Source: Foliamicus sp963666765 (lineage in GTDB: Bacteria > Pseudomonadota > Gammaproteobacteria > Steroidobacterales > Foliamicaceae). Taken from it: 64,000 bases of DNA. Every line of letters begins with the position of its first letter. The stretch's first letter is position 1. The DNA is taken from the NCBI GenBank assembly GCA_963666765.1, contig OY762933.1:2170001-2234000 (forward strand), in the 5' to 3' direction. The notes beneath the pieces were generated by a model that saw only the letters and a list, made by a program, of their open reading frames with translations, had not been told where the DNA came from and ran no database searches. Shown here piece after piece: positions 18,044 to 26,717 of the stretch. Position numbers and translations under genes: made by a program.

Positions 18044-18325
18044 TCAGCGATCGAAGGCCTTGGCTAAAAAATCCCGCTCCACCACCAGCTCGCCAATCTT
18101 CGCCTGAAGCCGTGTGATCTCCTCCTCGTGGCCCCGATCCGTTCGATTGACGCCCCGAGTAAACGTCGTCTTCAGTCCCTCAAGCGCCGTGCGCTTCCAG
18201 TTGCCAATCACGTTCGGGTGCACCTGGTAACGGGCCGCCAGTTCGGCAATCGTGCCGTCCCCGCGGATCGCCGCCAAAGCCACCCTCGCCTTGAAGTCCG
18301 GTGAAAAATTGCGTCGCTTCGCCAT
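18044..18325 (-). CDS. IS3-family transposase OrfA (helix-turn-helix)
   Basis: A 93-residue DNA-binding protein of the IS3/IS911 OrfA type. The N-terminal helix-turn-helix (FSPDFKARVALAAIRGDG through YQVHPNVIGNWKR) is followed by a leucine-zipper-like coil (EEITRLQAKIGELVVERDFL). It binds the terminal repeats and multimerises with OrfAB. Complete and in the expected order with orfB. Confidence 0.92.
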   Translation of the reverse strand: MAKRRNFSPDFKARVALAAIRGDGTIAELAARYQVHPNVIGNWKRTALEGLKTTFTRGVNRTDRGHEEEITRLQAKIGELVVERDFLAKAFDR

Positions 18326-18367
18326 CGTCGTATGGTCCTCTCATCAGCGCAAATCCCACCTTACAAC

Positions 18368-18395
18368 CCTGTCCGAATTTTGGGGTCCACTTCTC
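18368..18395 (-). repeat. Right terminal inverted repeat of the IS3-family element
   Basis: Complement reads GAGAAGTGGACCCCAA at the outer end and GGACAGG at the inner end. It marks the element boundary 57 bases before the precursor A start codon. Confidence 0.8.
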
Positions 18396-18452
18396 AGTCC
18401 TTGTGGGGCACACCTGAATTTGGGGTCGCGTTTGACAAAGCGGGGAAAAACC

Positions 18453-18728
18453 ATGAATGCAAGACAAACGGTTATGCCGACTGCCGAGGAAATGCGTATG
18501 CACCTCACCGAGAAGGCAGTGGAAGACAGCGACTTTCGCAGGCAGTTGATTACCGATCCCAAGGCCACGATCCATCAGGAATTCGGAATCGACATTCCTG
18601 ACAATATCGAGATCAAGGTGCACGAGAGCGACATGAGCACGGTGCATATGGCTTTGCCGCCCACACCGGTACTCAACGAGGAGCAACTCGAGGCGATTTC
18701 CGCCGGTCTTTGCTGCTGCGGAGTCTAA
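18453..18728 (+). CDS. RiPP precursor A: nitrile-hydratase-like leader with LCCCGV core
   Basis: A 91-residue precursor. Residues 1-85 match the NHLP leader type (nitrile hydratase alpha-like; AEEMRMHLTEKAVEDSDFR, then DPKATIHQEFGIDIPDNIE). The leader ends in EQLEAISAG, and the C39 peptidase should cut after Ala84-Gly85. This leaves a core of only six residues, LCCCGV, with three adjacent cysteines for YcaO cyclisation. The ATG at 18453 has a GGGGA ribosome-binding site six bases upstream. Precursor B at 31871 is a close paralogue. The gene sits next to the IS element, which may have replaced its native promoter. A stable hairpin follows the gene. Confidence 0.92.
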   Translation: MNARQTVMPTAEEMRMHLTEKAVEDSDFRRQLITDPKATIHQEFGIDIPDNIEIKVHESDMSTVHMALPPTPVLNEEQLEAISAGLCCCGV

Positions 18729-18792
18729 TCCAGGCAATCCGTTCCGGGCGCACATCGGTTGCGTTCGGGGCGGTTCGACAACTCAAGACGAC

Positions 18793-18818
18793 TCCTGGCG
18801 CAACGTTCAGTTGCGCAG
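18793..18818 (+). other. Stem-loop downstream of precursor A
   Basis: GCGCAAC (18797-18803) and GTTGCGC (18809-18815) form a stem with a five-base loop. CCT/AGG extends it past a one-base bulge. No T run follows, so it is more likely an mRNA-stabilising or partial-readthrough structure between the abundant precursor message and the RND gene than a full terminator. Confidence 0.5.
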
Positions 18819-18945
18819 GGGTTGTCTGTGGTTGGCTTCCGCAATCAGCCTGTTACTGCGAGCCAGCAGACGCGCCCCGCCTCGCCGCTTATGATGTCAT
18901 TCCTGCCTGGTTGACCCGGCCGTGTTGAAAAAATCCGGCGGCGCG

Positions 18946-21285
18946 ATGGGGAATTTCGAGACACGTTACGCAAACTGGGTAATTGGAGCGCGCTGGCCGA
19001 TCATCGCGGTTGCCCTGGTTCTGGTCGCGGTTGCTGCCGCCGGCAGCTATTTCCTGAAATTCTCGACGAACTACCGCGTATTCTTCAGCGAAGACAACCC
19101 TCAACTCCTGGCGCTTGAGGCGTTGGAGAACACCTACGGGAAGACCGAGAACGTCCTTTTCATGATTGTCCCGCCGGACGGGAACGCAACTTCCGAACTG
19201 GCGCTGTCCGCTGCGGTCTGGCTGACCGAGAGCGCGTGGCAGACGCCTTATTCGAGGCGAGTCGATTCCATCGCAAACTTTCAGCACACGACTGCGGATG
19301 GGGACGATCTCCTGGTGCGGAACCTGGTGGAGCCTGCTGAACTCGGCGATCCCCGGGCACGTGCACGAATCCGTGCAACGGCTCTGGCCGACCCTCGGCT
19401 TGCGGGCAGCGTCCTGGCCCGTGACGGGGGAGTCAGTGCCGTGGTGGTCACCATTGAGTTGCCTGAGGAAGAGCAGGCGGCAAAGGTGACCGAGATCGCC
19501 GAATTCTCTCTGGACATTGCCGAGCAGACGGAACAGAGGTTTCCGGGCATCGACATCCGTGTGGTCGGAACTGTGATGATCAACCACACCTTCTCGGAGG
19601 CCTCGATAGACAGCCAGAAGGTTTTCCTTCCCGCAAGCCTCGCCATCATGGCCCTGGTCCTGGGAATTCTGACGCGGAGTCTTGCAACCGTGGCGACCAC
19701 CGGGCTGGTAATTGTCTTCTCCATTCTTGCCTCGATGGGACTGGGAGGCTGGGTCGGCCTGCCGTTCACTCCACCAACGGCCCCGGCTCCGACCATCGTG
19801 TTGATGATTGTCGTGGCCAATTGCGTGCATCTGCTCGTCACTTTCCAGCAGCACATGCGGGCCGGTGATATGAAGCACGCGGCGATCGTCGAGTCCCTGC
19901 GAATCAACCTGCATCCGATGTTTCTGGCCAGTGTGACCACTGCGCTTGGATTTCTGACCATGAATTTCTCCGAAGTGCCGCCGTACCGTCACCTCGGGAA
20001 CTTTGTGGCCTTCGGTATCGCCGCTTCATTCCTCCTGTCAATCACATTTCTCCCCGCGCTGCTGTCGCTCCTCCCGATGCGCGTTCCGGCAGCCCGGCGC
20101 CGTGAAGACCCCAAACTGGCGGCATTAGCGAACTTTGTCGTTCGGCGGCGGAGAATCCTGCTGTGGGGGTCGATACCGGTTGTGCTGGCCATGCTGGCCG
20201 CGATTCCGCGCAATGAACTCAACGATGTCGTGGTGCACTTCTTCAATAAGAGCGTGGAGTTTCGGCAGGACACGGATTTCCTGGACGAGAGATTGAGCGG
20301 CAACACCGTTCTCGAGTACTCGTTGAGCGCGTCTGAATCCCACGGTATCAGCGACCCGGCTTTTCTCGCCGATGTGTCATCTTTCGCCGAGTGGTACCAC
20401 CAACAACCGGAAACGCGCCACGTCGAGGTCATCACCGATACGTTTCGGCAACTGAACAAGAGCATGCATGGCGACGATCCGGCCGCGTACCGGCTTCCCG
20501 AAGGCCGCGATCTGGCCGCGCAATACCTGTTGCTTTACGAACTCTCGCTTCCTCAGGGCCTGGACCTGAATAACCGGATTGACACCGCCAGGTCCGCAAC
20601 GCGCATGACGGTGACGGCCACGACCCTTCCATCACGGGAGGTACTGGAACTGAACGCGCGGGCGGAGGCCTGGCTGGAATCCAACGCTTCCAACATTTCC
20701 CATGTCTCCAGTTCAGGCCCCGCGCTGCTGTTCGCACATATCGGACAGCGCAATATCCGCGCCATGCTGGTGGGAACCGCTGTCGCGCTTCTGGGCATAT
20801 CGCTCGTTCTCCTCGTCGCGCTGCGGTCGCTACGGCTCGGTTTACTCAGCATCGTGCCCAATTTCGTTCCCGCCATCATGGGCTTCGGTGTCTGGGGACT
20901 GATGGTGGGACAGGTTGGACTCGCACTGTCGGTGGTCGTGGCCATGACGATCGGTATCGTCGTGGATGACACGGTACATTTCCTGAGCAAGTACCGTCGC
21001 GCTCGCCGCGAGCGTGGTCATGGTACGGACGACGCCGTGCGCTTTGCGTTTCAGAAAGCCGGCCCGGCCCTGGTAACGACCACGATCGTGCTGGTGGCCG
21101 GCTTCCTGATCCTGGTTTTCTCCCCGTTTATTCCCACCGCGCAGGTGGGGCTGCTGACCGCGATGATTATCGCGTTCGCGCTGGTCGCCGACCTGCTGCT
21201 CCTGCCCCCCCTGCTGATGGCGCTCGAACGGCGCTCCTTTCCCGTCGAATCCGCGCTTCCGCCCGCAATCGATCGAACTGTCTGA
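18946..21285 (+). CDS. RND/MMPL-family transporter
   Basis: The likely ATG at 18946 gives 779 residues; a GTG at 18922 in the same frame is an alternative start. One N-terminal helix (WPIIAVALVLVAVAAAGSYF), a large periplasmic loop, about five helices, a second loop and a second helix bundle give roughly 12 membrane segments, as in MMPL/HpnN-like exporters. The conserved SSD-type stretch MTIGIVVDDTVHFLSKYRRA is present. Such proteins move lipids or hydrophobic molecules from the inner membrane. In other bacteria they occur with LolA-like and outer-membrane barrel proteins; both are encoded at 28809-30865 beyond the intervening RiPP genes. Export of, or resistance to, the peptide product is inferred. 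Confidence 0.88.
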   Translation: MGNFETRYANWVIGARWPIIAVALVLVAVAAAGSYFLKFSTNYRVFFSEDNPQLLALEALENTYGKTENVLFMIVPPDGNATSELALSAAVWLTESAWQTPYSRRVDSIANFQHTTADGDDLLVRNLVEPAELGDPRARARIRATALADPRLAGSVLARDGGVSAVVVTIELPEEEQAAKVTEIAEFSLDIAEQTEQRFPGIDIRVVGTVMINHTFSEASIDSQKVFLPASLAIMALVLGILTRSLATVATTGLVIVFSILASMGLGGWVGLPFTPPTAPAPTIVLMIVVANCVHLLVTFQQHMRAGDMKHAAIVESLRINLHPMFLASVTTALGFLTMNFSEVPPYRHLGNFVAFGIAASFLLSITFLPALLSLLPMRVPAARRREDPKLAALANFVVRRRRILLWGSIPVVLAMLAAIPRNELNDVVVHFFNKSVEFRQDTDFLDERLSGNTVLEYSLSASESHGISDPAFLADVSSFAEWYHQQPETRHVEVITDTFRQLNKSMHGDDPAAYRLPEGRDLAAQYLLLYELSLPQGLDLNNRIDTARSATRMTVTATTLPSREVLELNARAEAWLESNASNISHVSSSGPALLFAHIGQRNIRAMLVGTAVALLGISLVLLVALRSLRLGLLSIVPNFVPAIMGFGVWGLMVGQVGLALSVVVAMTIGIVVDDTVHFLSKYRRARRERGHGTDDAVRFAFQKAGPALVTTTIVLVAGFLILVFSPFIPTAQVGLLTAMIIAFALVADLLLLPPLLMALERRSFPVESALPPAIDRTV

Positions 21286-21360
21286 AGAATGCTGCCGGTA
21301 CTTTGCCGGCATATTTGCGCGCTTGTTTAGCTCCGCCGCGCCACGTAGACTGTTGTTGTC

Positions 21361-22233
21361 ATGGGCGGGGCGGAGCAACAGCGGGGCGCCGGTACCAGCG
21401 GAGGGCCGCAGACCTCGGTTTCCGATCACTACGCTGCCTTGACCGAACGGATGGAAAAGTTCGGTGGAGATTTGCTGGCCTGCCATTTCGGTCTTTGGGG
21501 GCCGGACACCCGGAATGACCGGGAGGGTCTGATCCGGGCCAATCAGGCGCTGGTGCAGGGATGTGAACTCGGCCCCGGAAAGCACGTGCTGGACGCCGGC
21601 TGCGGCGTCGGTGGCACGGCAATCACGCTTGCCGAGACTTATGGGGTAAACGTCACCGGGCTGACAATCTGCGAGCCCCATGTCGAAGTGGCGGCGCAAC
21701 ATGCCAAACAGCGCGGCGTCGACCATCTGGTCGACTTTCGTTACGGGGATTTCATGGATCTGCCGTTTCCCGACCTGAGTTTCGACGCGGTCCTGAATCA
21801 CGAATCCTTCTGTTACGCGGAAGACAAACTCGCCTACCTGAAGGGGGTCTACCGGGTGCTCAGGCCGGCCGGGCGCTGGCAGGCCCTGGAAGGCCTGTTG
21901 AGCGGCACTCCCCTGTCGGAGGTGCAGAAAGAGATGCATGCAATCGCGCAGCGAGGCTGGCGCATGCCGCCGCTGGAGCCGTGGCGCGATGTGCTCGCGA
22001 CTCTCGGCGAGGCGGGTTTCGAGAGAATATCGGCAAAGGATCTTTCGTCTGAAGCAGCAAGGTCCACGGGGAGGATTTGCCAGGGCTGGATGTTGCTGAC
22101 TTTCCTGAATCCTCGCTCCGGCGGGCTGAACAAGGCCTCACAGGAGTTTATGGAAGCGACCGCCGGCTACGATCAGGGGCTGCAGGAGGGGGTATTCACC
22201 TACCATTTCCTGTCCGGCGCGAGGCCGGAATGA
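21361..22233 (+). CDS. SAM-dependent methyltransferase, RiPP cluster copy 1
   Basis: A 290-residue class I methyltransferase. SAM-binding motif I is VLDAGCGVGGTAI, followed by DFRYGDFMDLPFPDLSFDAV (motifs II-III), in a UbiE/tocopherol-methyltransferase-like fold. Motif I is nearly identical to that of the convergent gene at 22250 (VVDAGCGVGGTAI), so the two are paralogues. The substrate is unknown; N-terminal or side-chain methylation of the modified core is plausible given the cluster. The gene follows the RND transporter and ends in a clear intrinsic terminator. Confidence 0.88.
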   Translation: MGGAEQQRGAGTSGGPQTSVSDHYAALTERMEKFGGDLLACHFGLWGPDTRNDREGLIRANQALVQGCELGPGKHVLDAGCGVGGTAITLAETYGVNVTGLTICEPHVEVAAQHAKQRGVDHLVDFRYGDFMDLPFPDLSFDAVLNHESFCYAEDKLAYLKGVYRVLRPAGRWQALEGLLSGTPLSEVQKEMHAIAQRGWRMPPLEPWRDVLATLGEAGFERISAKDLSSEAARSTGRICQGWMLLTFLNPRSGGLNKASQEFMEATAGYDQGLQEGVFTYHFLSGARPE

Positions 22234-22260
22234 GAGGCGGCAAAACGCCTCAGGTTTTTC
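22234..22260 (+). terminator. Intrinsic terminator between convergent methyltransferase genes
   Basis: GAGGCG (22234-22239) and CGCCTC (22246-22251) form a stem with loop GCAAAA, followed by GGTTTTTC. It starts one base after the rightward methyltransferase stop and overlaps the stop of the leftward one. The T run serves the rightward transcript only. Confidence 0.8.
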
Positions 22261-23140
22261 TTGCGTAGTAGCGCCTGATTTCGAAACTCCCGTTCTTCCA
22301 GGCTTTGCACAGGGCCCCGAACTGGGCGATCAGGCTGCGTGTCCCTTCCGTCTCGACCCCGGCGAACTTCAGGCTGAAGAGGAGGTTGTAGGCGTTCTCG
22401 ACCAGTTTCAGATTGCCCGCGTCTTTCCCGTCGAAACCCACGAACTCAAGTATTTCCAGGCCCGCTTCCCTTAACATCTCCGAATAGGTCGACTGGCTCT
22501 CAAGGCCATGGATGGCGAACGGCTTGCACAAGGGCCCGATGTACTTGTCGTATTCCTCGGTCGCCAGTCCGTCGCGCGCCATCCAGTCCAATGCCACAAT
22601 CTTTCCGGACGGCTTCAGGATCCGGCCCGCTTCATGAAGAAAGCGTCTGCGGTCTTCGTAGTGGCAGGCGCTCTCGATGTTGACCACCACGTCTATCGAA
22701 TTGTCGGCGAACGGCAGGCTCATGGAACAATCCGCAAACTCGAAGCGGACTTGATCATCGACACCGGCTTCGCTTGCTTTCCCGGCGGCGATTTCCAGCT
22801 GCATCCGGTTCAGGTTAACGCCGGTGACCGTGCATCCTCGCGTTTTTGCAAGGTAAATAGCAGTTCCGCCTACCCCGCAACCTGCATCCACTACGTGATG
22901 CTGTTGCTGGATGCCAGCCGGCGTCACGATGACCTCTATCATCCGCTCAAGGGCTCGCGCGAGCCCCGGGGAATCGGCCAGATCCTCGCCCGGTTCCGGG
23001 CACTCGCCCGGTTCGAAGAGCCCGAAGTGAAGATGGTCGCGGTTCCATCCCCTGAGATAGATACCGGGCGTATTCTCATCGTAGTAGTGTTCGGCCGCCT
23101 TCTTCTTGCCTGAGGCAGACACTTCGAGATTGTTGCTCAA
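22250..23140 (-). CDS. SAM-dependent methyltransferase, RiPP cluster copy 2
   Basis: A 296-residue class I methyltransferase with motif I VVDAGCGVGGTAI and acidic loop FADCSMSLPFADNSIDVV. It resembles the protein encoded at 21361 throughout the SAM domain, but has its own N terminus (EHYYDENTPGIYLRGWNRD), which recalls small-molecule and sterol-type methyltransferases. It is the last gene of the leftward block (hydroxylase fusion, YcaO, unknown, methyltransferase). The substrate is unknown. Having two related methyltransferases suggests two methylation sites or two substrates. Confidence 0.88.
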   Translation of the reverse strand: MSNNLEVSASGKKKAAEHYYDENTPGIYLRGWNRDHLHFGLFEPGECPEPGEDLADSPGLARALERMIEVIVTPAGIQQQHHVVDAGCGVGGTAIYLAKTRGCTVTGVNLNRMQLEIAAGKASEAGVDDQVRFEFADCSMSLPFADNSIDVVVNIESACHYEDRRRFLHEAGRILKPSGKIVALDWMARDGLATEEYDKYIGPLCKPFAIHGLESQSTYSEMLREAGLEILEFVGFDGKDAGNLKLVENAYNLLFSLKFAGVETEGTRSLIAQFGALCKAWKNGSFEIRRYYARKT

Positions 23141-23249
23141 CGCCTTCTCCCCGCAATTGCACAGTCGCCCGTGTAAGAATACCGGATCATGGAACCCGGG
23201 TCAGCAGACCGCTGGCGGCCGGGATGCATAGGGCAAGCCGGCCCTCCGA

Positions 23250-24377
23250 TCAGGAAACGGGCATCCCAAGGAGCACCATATAGGGATAGGCCTTCACTTC
23301 TTCAATTCTGCTTCCGGCCATGACGAGCTTGATGTGATGAATTCCGCGCAGTAGAAGGAACGGTCCGAATCTGCCGAACAGCGTTTTCGGCCCCTGCGAC
23401 CATTCGGACAGCGCCACAAGCTTCTCTTCAATTCCCAGGTCCTCCTCGCGCAAACTGCCGATAAAGGTTGTCCACAGATCGCGGCGGTCAAGCCAATGAC
23501 GCGGATCTTTCGGCCTCCTTTCCTTGGCGAGGCAACTCAGTCCCAGCGTCGGGCCAAGGCCGTGCGAATGCACGTCCATATGCATCCCCAGTTCGACAAA
23601 TCCCCCATGTTCCTCAAGGCGCGACACGGTGTCCGCGACGAATTCATGGTGTCCCGGCCAGCCGGCGCGCTTAAGAAATGCCATGACCCCGCCGGAGTCT
23701 CGCAGTCCGATCACCGCAATCCGGATTGCCCGATCACGCGAAGGAAATGCGCCGATGGATTCGATGCGAGTGTCTGCGTTCTGCGCCCGATGCAGCCGCT
23801 CCACCTGTTGGCGTTCGGCAGCATCCGGCATCCATCCCGCTGCGGAAACCAGCGAGTCGAGCACGACGTTCATGTCTCGAATCCGCTGCTCGGCGCCGTC
23901 TCCGACAATCGGCCGCTCCGAAGGCCTGAGGAATATCCCCGGATTCGGTGGGGAATCTCCGGGCGGCAGGCCGATGTCGAACTCAAGCATCATCTTGCGG
24001 CCGACAACCTCACGCAATGCGGACTCCTCCGAGTCTGTTTCGGACAGCAGCTCCGCGATCCCGGACGCGGACGAATCGCCGCCTTCGGATAGGGCCTTTT
24101 GCTGGAAGAACTCCGCCAGGGTGGTCCCGCCGACAACGGAGACACCGAGATCCGCTCTCGGCCGGCGCTCATTCAGCCGCAGTTCGAAACCGAACGGAAA
24201 GGCCGCCAGGGTGGAGGGCAATTCGCGGGCCCTTCCGATCAGCTCATCCCACTCCCTTTCTCCAATCAAGGCAGAAGGAATCAGGTTCCTGAGCCTATCC
24301 AGCAGCTCGCCCAAAGAATCCGCCTCTCCCTGGAGTCGTTCCTGGGTAATCGCCGACGCTTCCTCAAAGCTAATCAT
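23250..24377 (-). CDS. Unrecognised RiPP-cluster protein
   Basis: A 375-residue protein with no signal peptide or membrane segment. The N terminus is helical and acidic. Later stretches look conserved and structured: FPFGFELRLNERRPRADLGV near residue 60, RAIRIAVIGLRDSGG, a His-rich stretch GMHMDVHSHGLGPTLGLS, and a C terminus EVKAYPYMVLLGMP. It is not a recognisable dehydrogenase, peptidase, kinase or methyltransferase. Its start lies six bases after the YcaO gene stop, so the two are almost certainly co-translated. A tailoring or substrate-handling role for the modified peptide is inferred from position alone. The His-rich stretch could bind metal. Confidence 0.75.
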   Translation of the reverse strand: MISFEEASAITQERLQGEADSLGELLDRLRNLIPSALIGEREWDELIGRARELPSTLAAFPFGFELRLNERRPRADLGVSVVGGTTLAEFFQQKALSEGGDSSASGIAELLSETDSEESALREVVGRKMMLEFDIGLPPGDSPPNPGIFLRPSERPIVGDGAEQRIRDMNVVLDSLVSAAGWMPDAAERQQVERLHRAQNADTRIESIGAFPSRDRAIRIAVIGLRDSGGVMAFLKRAGWPGHHEFVADTVSRLEEHGGFVELGMHMDVHSHGLGPTLGLSCLAKERRPKDPRHWLDRRDLWTTFIGSLREEDLGIEEKLVALSEWSQGPKTLFGRFGPFLLLRGIHHIKLVMAGSRIEEVKAYPYMVLLGMPVS

Positions 24378-24383
24378 GGTGAC

Positions 24384-26717
24384 TTACGCGATGACCGGAA
24401 CCGGATTGAGATCGGATTCCGCAAGAGGGTGTTCGCGCCGGCCCGTTTCCACCGGCACATCGTATAGCCGGCCGGGAGCGAAGCGTTCCCAGAAGTGCCG
24501 CAGTCCGGGCACGATAACCCGCGCGACCGGCATCCCGATGTCGGGGCGGGTCTGATCAAGCACCAGGAACTCCATGCCCCTGGATTCGACCAGCGCCCGG
24601 CATCGCTCCACGTCCTCGCGTACATCCGTCGAGTCGGGAACCGGATAATCCCGGCTGCCGCTCCGCGGAGCGGCGGAATCGGGCGCCAGGTAGGGATGGT
24701 CCGCCAGGGTGGCAGTCTTCCACCACGACAGGCACATCGGATCATCGACACCATAGCGGGTATCTTCATCCCCCGGCCGCGGGACCCAGGTCAGGCACTG
24801 GTTCATCTCGCACACCGCGCGCAGGGCCGCGATCGCCGGGTCGCTATGCGCCCCGGCGCCGTAGATGATGTCCTCCACTTCGACGTCGGTCCGGCGAGAG
24901 AGCGCGACAAACACCGGAATGTCCAGATCGGCAGTGACGTCCAGTACCCAGACGTCCCGATTCAGCTGTCGGTAATAAGCGCGTGCGCCGGCCAGGTATT
25001 TGTTATCGAAGCTTTCCAGATCCACAGCGGGAAGTTGCAGCCGGTTGTACCACCAGATCGCGATCGCATCGCGTTCCACCAGCTCGAAGAACCCGTGCAG
25101 AATAGCTTCCTCCAGGGTGTTGCCGGCGGCGCAGCCGTTCGAGTCCGCCCAAACGTCCGACTCGCCCCGCTGCTCCGGGGTCATGCCGTAGAGCATGGAG
25201 GTCGGGAGGTATCGATGCCGGTTGTGGGTGAACGACCAAACCGGTGACCAGTCGATTTCCGCCTCGGGATCGAAGCGTGCGGGAACGATGTTGTAAGGGT
25301 GGCCGCGGGCGTTGATTTCATCCGCGTTGTTCAATTGGCGGTCACTGAACAGCTGGACATCGTTGGGGTGGATCGCCTCCTGATTCCCATCCTCGACGAA
25401 GTCCGCAAACCTTTTTCGGCAGCGGATCTCGTCGCCGTGGAAGGCGCCCGAATAGCGTTCCACCGCCTCGCACAGCGCGCTTGTCCGGGATTGATTCCGT
25501 GTGCTTCCCTTGCCCGCGCTCTTGCTGCGCAAACTGCGCCGCAGGGAGCTCAGGTTTCGACTCCGCAGCGCCAGATTGCTCCCTGCCCAATAGACGTGCA
25601 GCCAGGGATCGGCCTCCTCGGTGGTGCGTGAAAGCCACGTCACGACACCGCTGATCGGACTGATGAGGTGTCGGTACCGGGCAAGGGTTTGCTCCGGAGA
25701 CACCGAGCGAACCCCGCCGCTGTTGCTCACGGTCTTCGGGCTCGGCCGCAGTCGCATCGGGACCGGCGGCCGCTCGGGCAGGAACAGGGATTCATCGCCG
25801 CAGGAGGGGCACTGGGGGCGGCGCATGACCGGATGCCTTTCGCTGTCCAGAGTCGCCACATCAAGCGAAACGGCATATTCATGGATGGGCGCCCCGTCGT
25901 CGAGCACAAGCCACTTGGCGATTTCCGCCGCCGCCAGCCCATGGACCGCGTTCAGCACAGCCGGTGCGGCGGCGCCGGGACGGAAGGCCGCATCCTCGCC
26001 CCCGCGGTTGCGCAGGAAGGCGTGCACTTCCTGGTGGCTGCTCATGCGATAGCCGAGGCAGGTCCAGCACGGCCCATGTTCAGCGGGCCGGAACACCGGG
26101 CCGAACAGGGTCCGCATGCCTGTGGGCGCCAGCAACATCCAGGGTGCGCCGGATGCGAGATGATCCAGATTGACGGCATTGTGCTGTTCGTCGAGATAGT
26201 CCGCACAAACGAAAACGGAAAGGGCCGGTTCATCCGTGACCACGGAAACGCCCATCGCTTCAAGCTGCAGTGCCAACGGGCCGTCATCTCCATTGATCGC
26301 CACCTTTGCATTTGCAAGGCGTTTCTCGACCCAACGTGGGGAGGCCCCCAGCGAGGACCAGTAGGCGGCGCGCTCCCGCCCCATTGCGAAATCTCCGGAA
26401 ACGACATATCCCCTCGACGCCAGCGCAACGATTGTCCGGTCCACAGCGTAGGCGGCATGCGCAACGGACAACTTTGCGGCAATGTCGGCTGCCGAGTGGC
26501 GCCCGTCCAGCAAGGGAAAGAGATCGACATGAATCCGCCCGCGCAGCAACGTGTTGAACGACTCGGAGACCAGCAGCACGCGGTCATCGGCGATCTGCCG
26601 ATACTCGATGTGGGGGGTCAGGACGGGCCGCTCAACTCGCCCCTGGTCAGCCGGAGTGACTCTTGCCAGTACTCCGTGGCGTTGCCTACCCGTCGGCGCC
26701 ACGAGCGAGGATGTCAC
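24384..26717 (-). CDS. Fused E1-like/YcaO azoline cyclodehydratase (TOMM C-D fusion)
   Basis: About 777 residues. The N-terminal half is an E1-ubiquitin-like cyclodehydratase C domain with a winged-helix leader-binding start and two zinc pairs (CWTC near residue 217, CPSC near 303). The C-terminal half is YcaO, with ATP-binding motifs ALCEAVERYSG (about 415-424) and EEAILHGFFELVERDA (about 536-551) and the RAVCEMNQ stretch. It should convert core cysteines to thiazolines with ATP. It ends in NPVPVIA, a variant of the proline-rich YcaO tail. The frame is open to 26828, but GTG at 26717 has GGAGG six bases upstream and is the best start. It overlaps the hydroxylase gene end by 32 bases. Confidence 0.93.
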   Translation of the reverse strand: MTSSLVAPTGRQRHGVLARVTPADQGRVERPVLTPHIEYRQIADDRVLLVSESFNTLLRGRIHVDLFPLLDGRHSAADIAAKLSVAHAAYAVDRTIVALASRGYVVSGDFAMGRERAAYWSSLGASPRWVEKRLANAKVAINGDDGPLALQLEAMGVSVVTDEPALSVFVCADYLDEQHNAVNLDHLASGAPWMLLAPTGMRTLFGPVFRPAEHGPCWTCLGYRMSSHQEVHAFLRNRGGEDAAFRPGAAAPAVLNAVHGLAAAEIAKWLVLDDGAPIHEYAVSLDVATLDSERHPVMRRPQCPSCGDESLFLPERPPVPMRLRPSPKTVSNSGGVRSVSPEQTLARYRHLISPISGVVTWLSRTTEEADPWLHVYWAGSNLALRSRNLSSLRRSLRSKSAGKGSTRNQSRTSALCEAVERYSGAFHGDEIRCRKRFADFVEDGNQEAIHPNDVQLFSDRQLNNADEINARGHPYNIVPARFDPEAEIDWSPVWSFTHNRHRYLPTSMLYGMTPEQRGESDVWADSNGCAAGNTLEEAILHGFFELVERDAIAIWWYNRLQLPAVDLESFDNKYLAGARAYYRQLNRDVWVLDVTADLDIPVFVALSRRTDVEVEDIIYGAGAHSDPAIAALRAVCEMNQCLTWVPRPGDEDTRYGVDDPMCLSWWKTATLADHPYLAPDSAAPRSGSRDYPVPDSTDVREDVERCRALVESRGMEFLVLDQTRPDIGMPVARVIVPGLRHFWERFAPGRLYDVPVETGRREHPLAESDLNPVPVIA

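Larger units (their letters stand above)
16875..18395 (-). mobile_element. IS3-family insertion sequence between exporter operon and precursor A
   Basis: Imperfect terminal inverted repeats of about 28 bases (16875-16902 and 18368-18395) share GAGARGTGGACCCCAA and GGACAGG. Between them lie orfA and orfB of an IS3-type transposase on the minus strand. About 290 bases separate the orfB stop from the left repeat; this stretch holds no recognised gene and is longer than usual for IS3 elements. No matching target-site duplication is visible (CTTA on the left, AGTC on the right), so the flanks may have been rearranged. The element sits only 57 bases upstream of precursor A. Confidence 0.88.

Noticed and set aside
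18436..18441. TTGACA as -35 element of a promoter for precursor A
   Set aside because: A -10 element at normal spacing would fall on or after the start codon.
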